DNA from: CAZVWV01 sp964631745
Lineage (GTDB): Bacteria; Bdellovibrionota_C; UBA2361; JBGSMV01
NCBI GenBank assembly: GCA_964631745.1
Contig: CAZVWV010000158.1
Coordinates: forward strand, 1-7,765
Length of the DNA stretch: 7,765 bases
Reading direction: 5' to 3'
The notes under the pieces are model-generated. The model made no database searches. It saw only the letters and a program-made list of their open reading frames with translations, and was not told the DNA's origin. Below, in pieces: positions 1 to 5,516 of the stretch (position 1 is its first letter; every line of letters begins with the position of its first letter). The translations under genes were made by a program, and so were the position numbers.

Positions 1-6
1 CTATAA

Positions 7-60
7 CCATCGGCGGACGAGTCGTCCGCGCTACGTAATATCTCGTGCTTTACCCGGGGT
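7..60 (-). repeat. REP-like hairpin element, copy A (GTAG type)
   Basis: Read on the minus strand, this element starts with the block ACCCCGGGTAAAGCAC (60 to 45), then ATATTA, then the tetranucleotide GTAG (34 to 31), one C, and the perfect palindrome GCGGACGACTCGTCCGC (29 to 13; eight pairs around one central base). The end of the window (7673-7743, plus strand) carries a related copy with the same order of blocks. The hairpin parts, 7-41 here and 7709-7743 there, match at 26 of 35 positions. Four of the nine differences are two compensated pairs in the stem. A GTAG or GGAG tetranucleotide before a palindrome is the known layout of REP sequences served by RAYT transposases. That this is a REP is inferred; no transposase is in view. 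Confidence 0.6.
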
Positions 61-131
61 GTTTGAGCAATTGCCCCGAGGGCCCGTCGTTTACGAGGGT
101 TCAGGGCTACAAAGTCTGCCGCCTGTTATAT

Positions 132-160
132 TTGCTTGGCAACGCAGCCATGCATATACT
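132..160 (+). promoter_or_regulatory. possible sigma-70-type promoter of the MFS gene
   Basis: TTGCTT (132-137) and TATACT (155-160) are separated by 17 bases. The -10 box matches TATAAT at five of six positions and is preceded by TGC, which may help. The -35 box matches TTGACA at only three positions. A start around 167 would leave a leader of about 45 bases before the ATG at 212, with the ribosome binding site inside it. Confidence 0.4.
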
Positions 161-211
161 CTCGCCATAAGTAGTCACACTTCGGTTTTAACAATCAGGG
201 GAAATTCACTA

Positions 212-1348
212 ATGCAAACGAAGCGCGATGCTCGTAACGTCACGCTTGTGACGGTCGGGGTATTCCTTCAATTCTTAGGCTTTGACACGGCGCAGCAGTT
301 TTTTGCGCCGTGGCTCTCAAGCCAAGGCAAGGAGGATCTGGCGCTCTCTGGGCTGATTCTCCTTTATGCGGTTTTTTTTCTCTCTAACTTCTTCGCTCCC
401 CAGATGGTGGCGCGAATGGGGTTGAAACGCTCGCTACTGCTGGGCTCAACGCCATACGCGCTGTTTGGACTCAGTGCTCTTAGCGGCGCGCCGGCTCTCA
501 TATACCTAGCTTGCATAACGGTGGGCCTCGGAGCGGCTCTGTTCTGGAATGCGAACACGCTCCTCATAGATGGTAGCTGTATTGCAAGCGAGGTTGGGCG
601 AAAACAGGGGCGTAAGATGTCTGGGCTTTACTGGTCTAATGTGGTTGGCGCACTGCTGGCCACGATTCTCTTGGGACGGTTTGGCATGAGCGGGATCTAC
701 TTGTCTCTAGCGCTTGTCTCCGTGAGTGCCTTAGTCGTCTACGCCAATGTTGAGGATCGGCCTTCACCGGCCATCCAACCAGTAGCTGGATCGGTGCGCT
801 CGATGCTTAGTCCCAAACCGCTGCTGCTCCTGCCTGTGGTGTTCAGTGGGTTTTACTTCCTCGGACAGAGCGCGGCAGCCATACCGCTACTGGTCCAGGA
901 CAAGTTCGGACTTGCATCCGTCGGCCCGACAGCCGTCGGCATGAAACTTGTAGCGGCCACCAGCATATCGCTGATGGGACATGCCGCTGACCGATTTGGT
1001 CGCGGCAGGGTCTTAGCAACATCCCTGCTGGCTGGGATTCTCGGCACAGCGTTGATCTGTTCTGGTCAGGTGTTGCCGGTGGTACTGCTTGGGGTATCGG
1101 TCTTGGCGATCCAGTTTTCTAGCACCTATCCAGCGGTGCTGGCGGTCATAAAGGATCGCTTCAACCCTGCCGAGAATGCTAACGCTATCGGCGCGTTTCA
1201 TCTCTACAGCACGGCTGGAGCTGTATCAGCCTACGCCGCAACGAAACTTCTGGCACGCCCGCAGGCTCTCATGCTAGGGGTCGTGCCGCTGGGCTTAGGG
1301 CTTATTACTCTAGCAATTTTCATGCGCAGGTATCCGCGGCTTGCGTAG
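212..1348 (+). CDS. MFS transporter, UNC93-like, 12 membrane helices
   Basis: This gene encodes an integral inner-membrane protein of the major facilitator superfamily; the substrate cannot be told from sequence. I start it at ATG 212 because AGGGGA (197-202) lies nine bases upstream, giving 378 residues. The open frame runs back to a GTG at 59, but that part is not membrane-like and crosses the promoter and repeat. About twelve hydrophobic segments are visible: roughly 11-33, 45-66, 73-92, 96-118, 138-156 and 160-178 in the first half, and 203-228, 236-256, 266-286, 288-312, 325-346 and 351-371 in the second. MFS loop motif A is recognisable twice, as ARMGLKRSLLLGS (67-79) and, better, as GHAADRFGRGR (256-266). 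GLGAALFWNAN (105-115) resembles the helix-4 signature of UNC93-type proteins. The family call is firm and the UNC93 assignment moderate. It stands alone, followed by a hairpin. Confidence 0.85.
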   Translation: MQTKRDARNVTLVTVGVFLQFLGFDTAQQFFAPWLSSQGKEDLALSGLILLYAVFFLSNFFAPQMVARMGLKRSLLLGSTPYALFGLSALSGAPALIYLACITVGLGAALFWNANTLLIDGSCIASEVGRKQGRKMSGLYWSNVVGALLATILLGRFGMSGIYLSLALVSVSALVVYANVEDRPSPAIQPVAGSVRSMLSPKPLLLLPVVFSGFYFLGQSAAAIPLLVQDKFGLASVGPTAVGMKLVAATSISLMGHAADRFGRGRVLATSLLAGILGTALICSGQVLPVVLLGVSVLAIQFSSTYPAVLAVIKDRFNPAENANAIGAFHLYSTAGAVSAYAATKLLARPQALMLGVVPLGLGLITLAIFMRRYPRLA

Positions 1349-1363
1349 AGAGGAGGTTTAAAA

Positions 1364-1402
1364 GCTGGGGGTGGTTTACGGCGCTGTTCTTACCACCCCA
1401 GC
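1364..1402. terminator. hairpin after the MFS gene, possible terminator
   Basis: GCTGGGGGTGGT (1364-1375) pairs with ACCACCCCAGC (1392-1402), giving eleven pairs with one bulged G and a 16-base loop, sixteen bases after the MFS stop codon. On the plus strand no T-run follows, so it is not a textbook intrinsic terminator for the MFS gene. On the minus strand the stem is followed directly by TTTTAAA, so in that direction it looks more like one. It probably ends or shields transcription; the direction is uncertain. Confidence 0.5.
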
Positions 1403-1518
1403 GGTGAAAAGAACGGTTTTGTGTGACTACTTCCATTTGTTTTCGGGCCGACTCTGGGTTTGATATCGTTACTTCTCTCGAAAGTCGTTCTCGACATATT
1501 TGCGGCCTGCCGAGACTT

Positions 1519-1547
1519 TTGCTTGCGTTTGGTAGCATTATTAAGAT
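1519..1547 (+). promoter_or_regulatory. possible promoter of the 226-residue protein gene
   Basis: TTGCTT (1519-1524) and TAAGAT (1542-1547) are 17 bases apart; an overlapping TATATA (1547-1552) is an alternative -10 box. The same TTGCTT with 17-base spacing occurs before the MFS gene. Match quality is modest. The rest of the 1349-1593 gap shows only the hairpin at 1364-1402 and no convincing small gene. Confidence 0.3.
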
Positions 1548-1593
1548 ATATACGCTCGTTGTATAACCAATTTCGCGTTGAGGTGGAGGATGT

Positions 1594-2274
1594 ATGCGGA
1601 ACGCAGATAGGGCAAGTAGAAGTCATGGCGGCGAAAGCACGCCAAAATCCGTAACAAATGACGTAACCGACCCAAATTCTGACTTGGCTGCGGCTGATGC
1701 GCGTCTCTCAAAAGAAGGCCTAAGCGCAAAGCGGATTAAAGATATTCGGTTCTTGCGGCAGGTTCATCGAGCCATGCAGCTGATAAAAAGCGAAGGGGAC
1801 CTTGGCGATTCACAAGACACTGCGGCAGCTCTTGGACGACTAGCAGAGTTTGTCAAATGGAGCGATTTGGCGGAAGCTGAGGGTGCCCCTGCCGCCCGGG
1901 AAAGGTTCGAAACCGTAGCTCAAAAGCATTGGAAAGCAGCACTTAGACGGCTGGCACGGGCTGAGCCTCTCGCCGCCGTCCCTTCAGGGATCATTGGCGG
2001 CCCAGCGGTCCACATCGGATATTATTACCATCTTAAGCGAGCTTCCCTAGAATTCGAAGAGGGGAACTTTGCAGAAGGGAAGTCTCAAATCGAAAGTGTT
2101 GTCAGTCGGGTGATTAGACGCCATGAACGCTTGCAGATCGCTAGGCGGCAACGTGGCACCCGCTTGGCGGAAATGCTACGCAACGCAAAACCGGCAGAAC
2201 CGCGGGACCCTTCGCTCCGACTGTTCGTTGACAGGTTAACCTCAGCTAAAGATTTGCCGCGCCGCAAGAGCTAA
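1594..2274 (+). CDS. unrecognised basic, helical protein (226 residues)
   Basis: I do not recognise this protein. The start is well supported: AGGTGGAGGA (1581-1590) lies just before the ATG. Residues 1-35 are polar and rich in Ser, Asp and Asn, so probably disordered. From about 38 to 215 the sequence looks mostly helical, with dense Arg/Lys/Glu and a heptad-like spread of Leu and Ala. A glycine-rich break, PSGIIGGPAVHIG (about 129-141), precedes an aromatic GYYYHLKRASLEFEEG stretch that, with NFAEGKSQIES after it, loosely resembles one TPR-type helical hairpin. The C-terminus is strongly basic (RRHERLQIARRQRGTR, then PRRKS at the end). There is no signal peptide or membrane segment, so it should be cytoplasmic; nucleic acid or polyanion binding is possible from charge alone. 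It stands alone, with a convergent gene after it. Confidence 0.7.
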   Translation: MRNADRASRSHGGESTPKSVTNDVTDPNSDLAAADARLSKEGLSAKRIKDIRFLRQVHRAMQLIKSEGDLGDSQDTAAALGRLAEFVKWSDLAEAEGAPAARERFETVAQKHWKAALRRLARAEPLAAVPSGIIGGPAVHIGYYYHLKRASLEFEEGNFAEGKSQIESVVSRVIRRHERLQIARRQRGTRLAEMLRNAKPAEPRDPSLRLFVDRLTSAKDLPRRKS

Positions 2275-2292
2275 CGTTGATAAGATCCGTTT

Positions 2293-2311
2293 GCCTGCGT
2301 GTCGCGCAGGC
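2293..2311. terminator. small hairpin between convergent genes
   Basis: GCCTGCG (2293-2299) pairs with CGCAGGC (2305-2311) around a five-base loop, in the 54-bp gap between the ends of the 226-residue protein gene and the phosphorylase gene. Neither side has a real T-run, so intrinsic termination would be weak. It may block readthrough or 3' decay for both transcripts. It lacks the GTAG/GGAG mark of the REP-like elements, although the GCAGGC/GCCTGC words resemble copy B. Confidence 0.4.
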
Positions 2312-2328
2312 ATCTCAAAAGCTCGCCC

Positions 2329-3165
2329 CTACCCCACCTCAATAGCCGCCCTCAGCAGCTCTTTGAATTTGGGCCGTGCAGCCTGGCCAGCTTCTAAAAC
2401 TTCCTCGCTCGTTAAGAGCGTCTTTGAAATTCCGGCCGCCATATTTGATATTAGGGAAACTCCCAGACAACTAATCTTCATCTGCCTAGCCGCGATAACT
2501 TCCGGTACAGTTGACATGCCGACCGCATCTGCTCCTAAACTCTGAAGTGCTTTGATCTCTGCGGCTGTTTCGTAACGCGGGCCGCGCGTCATGGCGTAGA
2601 CCCCACTTTGAGTTTTGAGTCCGGTCTTTCCGACCCGCTCGGCAACCCTTGCGCACCAATCAAGATCGTACGGCGCGGTCATATCAAAAAAATACTCCCC
2701 AAGCTCTGGATGTTGTAGACCGGTGGAGGGATCGTCAACGAAAAAACTCAGATGATTTGTGAGAAGCATCAGGTCCCCTGCCGAAAAGTTTGGATTAACT
2801 CCACCGGCGGCGTTTGTTACGATAAGCTTCTTAATTCCCATCTTCCCTAGCACGCGCACACCGAAAGCCACGCGATAGGTGGGAAAGCCTTCGTAGGTAT
2901 GCACCCTCCCCTTAAAGCAGACTAGCTCCTTTTCCTGAAATTTCCCAAAGACCAGAGAGCCGACATGCCCGGGCGCGGTAGAACATGGAAAATGCGGGAT
3001 CTCTTTGTATGGAATCTCGATTTTGTCATCCAATTCTGAAGCGAACTCCCCTAAGCCACTCCCCAGAATCACCATAATTTGTGGGGAATATCGCACTTTC
3101 TTTGCAATGGATTGAAGCGCTTCGGAGATCTGGTTTAAATATTCTTGGGGGGTTGGGTGTGTCAT
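2329..3165 (-). CDS. punA: purine nucleoside phosphorylase, trimeric low-mass type
   Basis: This cytoplasmic enzyme of purine salvage splits inosine, guanosine and their deoxy forms with phosphate, giving the free base and (deoxy)ribose-1-phosphate. From ATG 3165 it has 278 residues, the normal length for this class. The frame is open 40 codons further, to a TTG, but those codons do not look like the family N-terminus. Clear signatures are the phosphate loop GSGLG (35-39), GRVHTYEG with the conserved His (86-93), NAAGG (118-122), GPRYET with the base-binding Glu (195-200), GADAVGMSTVPE (211-222) and Asn241 in SLISN. The Glu plus Asn pair is what trimeric enzymes use to hold 6-oxopurines, so adenosine should be a poor substrate. 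All key residues are present. No Shine-Dalgarno is seen before the ATG. It is transcribed alone, divergent from the GAF gene. Confidence 0.95.
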   Translation of the reverse strand: MTHPTPQEYLNQISEALQSIAKKVRYSPQIMVILGSGLGEFASELDDKIEIPYKEIPHFPCSTAPGHVGSLVFGKFQEKELVCFKGRVHTYEGFPTYRVAFGVRVLGKMGIKKLIVTNAAGGVNPNFSAGDLMLLTNHLSFFVDDPSTGLQHPELGEYFFDMTAPYDLDWCARVAERVGKTGLKTQSGVYAMTRGPRYETAAEIKALQSLGADAVGMSTVPEVIAARQMKISCLGVSLISNMAAGISKTLLTSEEVLEAGQAARPKFKELLRAAIEVG

Positions 3166-3177
3166 GTGGGAGAGGTT

Positions 3178-3183
3178 ATCATA
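3178..3183 (-). promoter_or_regulatory. possible -10 box close to the phosphorylase start
   Basis: On the minus strand TATGAT (3183 to 3178) ends only 12 bases before the ATG at 3165. Transcription would then begin about five or six bases before the start codon, giving an almost leaderless mRNA. That would agree with the absence of a ribosome binding site (the bases just upstream read CCTCTCCCAC). No good -35 box stands at the right distance, so this is tentative. Confidence 0.3.
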
Positions 3184-3320
3184 GTTCCGGGCCGTCTGAG
3201 AACAGATTCCCGATTGTGAGCTTGGCATACCTCTGCTAATTTTAACGGGGTGGATCTTCGGAATACGGTCTCTCGCCAAGAACAAGAGAGAGAGAACAAG
3301 ACACTTAAAGATAAATAGTT

Positions 3321-4325
3321 GTGGTTGCTGTGACCTCAGATCAAGAGATGAGTTTTGACGTTTGTGTAAAGCGCGACCTGTGCAGGCTTGCGCGTTTCGG
3401 GGCTAATCTATCCGATTCCCATAGCTGCTTTATCTTTCTTCCGGCAAATATTCTCTTGGATAGTTCCAGCTCGCTCGGTGCGCATACCTCGGAACTTTCG
3501 GATCAGTTAGAGCTGGCTGGATTTCATTCATTTAGCCAAGATGTTTTGCATGCTGCCCGCATCGGCATCGGCACAGGTTTGATTGGTTGGGTCGCAAAGC
3601 ATGGCAAAGCCATACATGTCTCCCCCTTCGAACGCGATAGCCGCACTCTCGGAATTTATACAAACGACCAGCAGCTTAAGAGCTTCATCGGCGTGCCAGT
3701 TCCCTTTGCGCCCGTGGATGGCGCCGATCCATGCTACGGCGTGATTGCTTGCGATAGTAAGAAATCCTTCGCCTTTTCGAAGATTCAAGGCAAATTAATT
3801 GAGGACCTCTCCGCCGAAATTTCAAACACGCTGCGCCTGCATCTGCGCAGTCGCGCTCATAACCAGAGTTCAAGCGGATGGCACGAATTTCTGCGCGATA
3901 GTTTGCGCCTCTCTGATTCGTTGGGCAGAGATTCTCTTGAAATACTAAGACTCAAATTGAAAAACTTCGCTGAGATTGAGAACGCACTTGGCACGGCCGA
4001 CTGCGTGAAACTTGTGCAACAGCTTCAGCGGCTTGTGAAACAGACTCTGCCGGCGCATTTTCCGTTACTGTGTCTTCCGAATGGGGACATAGTGATAGCG
4101 TTGGATGTAATGGCTAGTTCCTTTTACGAAAACCGTATCAACGCCGTTTGTTCGCATATAAGTAGTGTCAGCCAACCGCCCGTGCTTGAGTTTTGCAGAG
4201 CGTCATTTCGCGACAAGCGCTTCAAGGGCGCAACCATTGAAAGATTAATCACGGACTCGGCACAGGGGGTGCCGGTTAGCCGCGCAGTTCAAGGGGAATT
4301 ATTGTATGAGTACCGTAGGGCTTAG
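3321..4325 (+). CDS. GAF-domain protein with degenerate GGDEF-like C-terminus
   Basis: This is probably a cytoplasmic sensory or regulatory protein; it has no membrane segment. Residues about 15-175 form a GAF domain, a small-molecule or partner-binding fold. Its core is visible as GIGTGLIGWVAKHGKAIHV (82-100), then ERDSRT, the SFIGVPV strand (121-127), YGVIACDSKKSFAF (139-152) and a final helix. Residues about 205-305 resemble a diguanylate cyclase fold: LKLKNFAEIENALG mimics the 'D.F...N...G' helix, and LPNGDIVIAL (252-261) stands where GGDEF should be. With NGDIV in place of GGDEF, catalysis is not expected, so it may bind a nucleotide or only scaffold. The start is uncertain: GTG 3321 (334 residues) or ATG 3348 (325); neither has a good ribosome binding site. 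Its last 20 bases overlap mreB, so the two are coupled. Confidence 0.8.
   Translation: MVAVTSDQEMSFDVCVKRDLCRLARFGANLSDSHSCFIFLPANILLDSSSSLGAHTSELSDQLELAGFHSFSQDVLHAARIGIGTGLIGWVAKHGKAIHVSPFERDSRTLGIYTNDQQLKSFIGVPVPFAPVDGADPCYGVIACDSKKSFAFSKIQGKLIEDLSAEISNTLRLHLRSRAHNQSSSGWHEFLRDSLRLSDSLGRDSLEILRLKLKNFAEIENALGTADCVKLVQQLQRLVKQTLPAHFPLLCLPNGDIVIALDVMASSFYENRINAVCSHISSVSQPPVLEFCRASFRDKRFKGATIERLITDSAQGVPVSRAVQGELLYEYRRA
4291..4297 (+). promoter_or_regulatory. ribosome binding site that fixes the mreB start
   Basis: AAGGGGA (4291-4297) lies eight bases before ATG 4306, inside the end of the GAF gene. It favours ATG 4306 over the internal ATGs at 4408 and 4414, and so makes the long N-terminus of this MreB real. 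Its place inside the upstream gene indicates translational coupling. Confidence 0.7.
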
Positions 4326-5394
4326 CGTTGCTCTGCCCGATACATTGGAAATTGGCGCTGACTCTCGCAGTTTTCTAAGCTATTTTAGCCGCTTCTGGTG
4401 CGCTGATATGGCCATGGACCTTGGAACCGCCAACACCTTAATTTACATGCGAAAGCGCGGCATTATCGTAAATGAGCCTTCCGTGGTTGCGGTTGATGAA
4501 TCAACAGGAAAAGCTTTGGCCGTCGGTAACAACGCCAAACGCATGTTCGGAAAGACGTCGCAGGCCATTAGATGTGTGCGCCCCATGAAAGATGGTGTGA
4601 TTGCAGACTTCGATATGACCGCTCTGATGATCGATTATATGTTACGCCAGGCTAAAAAGGGTTGGAGTCTTTATAGCCCGCGCATTGTGATAGGCGTCCC
4701 ATCAGGGATCACTCAAGTTGAAAAGAAAGCGGTCATAGATGCGGCCCACTGTTCCGGCGTTCGGGACGTGATGTTAGTAGAGGAATCCATGGCCGCAGCG
4801 CTTGGCGCCGATCTTCCGGTAGATAAAGCAGTAGGCAACATGGTGGTCGATATCGGTGGCGGCACCACCGAGGTCGCTATTTTGAGCATGAACAGCACCC
4901 TGTATTCACATTCTATACGCGTGGCGGGCGATGAGATGGACGAGGCTATTCAGCGTGAATTACGGCGTCAGCTCGGAATTCAGGTCGGCATTTTTGAGGC
5001 CGAACGCATAAAGCTTGTAATTGGTTCTGCCTTGCCGTTTGGCAAGCCCAGATCAATAAAGGTGTACGGCCGCGAATTTGCGACGGGCATGCCGCATCAA
5101 GTCGACGTTACGGATGAGTTTATCAGAGACGCGCTGCATGAGCCGATTTCCGCCATTATATCATCAGTCGTGGCGGCGCTTGAGCAAACTAGCGCTGAAG
5201 TTGCTCAGGATATCGTAGCACGCGGCGTTTATTTGGCAGGCGGCGGTGCCTTGCTGAAAGGCTTGGCAGAGCGGCTTTACCGAGAGACCGGAATTCAATT
5301 TCAGAGAGCTAAAGATCCGCTAAGTTGCGTGGTTAGAGGCGTGGGCAAGATCGTTGATAACTTAAAAGAGATGCGCGCGCTTTGTATTTCGTAG
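4306..5394 (+). CDS. mreB: MreB-family actin-like protein, divergent
   Basis: MreB forms membrane-bound, nucleotide-driven double filaments that direct cell-wall synthesis along the side of rod-shaped cells. All actin-fold signatures are here: phosphate-1 loop DLGTANT (38-44), RPMKDGVIADF (92-102), VEESMAAALGADLPV (158-172), phosphate-2 loop DIGGGTTEV (182-190) and AGGGALLKGL (311-320). At 362 residues it is slightly long (usual about 345) because of some 20 extra residues at the N-terminus. Within these, RSFLSYFSRFW (21-31) looks like the membrane-binding amphipathic helix of Gram-negative MreB. It differs from consensus: Ser for Pro in VEEP, AGDEMD for GGDEMD, AGGGALL for TGGGALL, and IFEAERIK where most have ERTAE.IK. 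It overlaps the GAF gene by 20 bases. No mreC or mreD follows, so it may be a second, specialised copy rather than the main one. Confidence 0.93.
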   Translation: MSTVGLSVALPDTLEIGADSRSFLSYFSRFWCADMAMDLGTANTLIYMRKRGIIVNEPSVVAVDESTGKALAVGNNAKRMFGKTSQAIRCVRPMKDGVIADFDMTALMIDYMLRQAKKGWSLYSPRIVIGVPSGITQVEKKAVIDAAHCSGVRDVMLVEESMAAALGADLPVDKAVGNMVVDIGGGTTEVAILSMNSTLYSHSIRVAGDEMDEAIQRELRRQLGIQVGIFEAERIKLVIGSALPFGKPRSIKVYGREFATGMPHQVDVTDEFIRDALHEPISAIISSVVAALEQTSAEVAQDIVARGVYLAGGGALLKGLAERLYRETGIQFQRAKDPLSCVVRGVGKIVDNLKEMRALCIS

Positions 5395-5480
5395 AGAGAC
5401 TTCCTGGAAAACCGTTCTTCAGAGCGATTTCTGCTGCCTTACTCCTGGCAAAATGCAATTAAAGCGGTGAAGCACGAATT

Positions 5481-5515
5481 TTTGGTAGCGCCGCTAAGTC
5501 GTCGGCGCTACCAAA
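5481..5515. terminator. perfect 13-bp hairpin between mreB and dapD; REP-related (copy C)
   Basis: TTTGGTAGCGCCG (5481-5493) pairs perfectly with CGGCGCTACCAAA (5503-5515) across a nine-base loop. It lies 86 bases after the mreB stop and directly behind the dapD stop, so it probably ends both convergent transcripts. T-runs are short (TTT on the plus side). On the minus strand it reads GTAGCGCCGACGACT, which matches the GTAGCGCGGACGACT of copy A in all but one of fifteen bases. A REP-like element may therefore have been recruited as a terminator. The remainder of the gap from 5395 shows nothing else. Confidence 0.65.
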
Positions 5516-5516
5516 T

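Noticed and set aside
59..211. N-terminal extension of the MFS gene to a GTG at 59
   Set aside because: It would add 51 polar, non-family residues, start inside the repeat and cover the promoter, while ATG 212 has a good ribosome binding site.
1460..1654. 64-residue open frame with a hydrophobic start (TTG 1460)
   Set aside because: It has no ribosome binding site, overlaps the well-supported start at 1594 in another frame, and resembles nothing known.
1390..1729. Minus-strand open frames over the 1349-1593 gap (1390-1626, 1541-1729)
   Set aside because: Low-complexity composition and no clear ribosome binding site. They overlap each other or the start of the plus-strand gene.
2291..2545. 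84-residue plus-strand frame opposite the phosphorylase C-terminus
   Set aside because: It is antisense to the conserved end of the phosphorylase and starts inside the hairpin at 2293-2311.
3166..3285. N-terminal extension of the phosphorylase to a TTG at 3285
   Set aside because: The extra 40 residues do not resemble the family, and 278 residues from ATG 3165 is the normal length. ATG 3228 has AGAGG only one base upstream, too close to work well.
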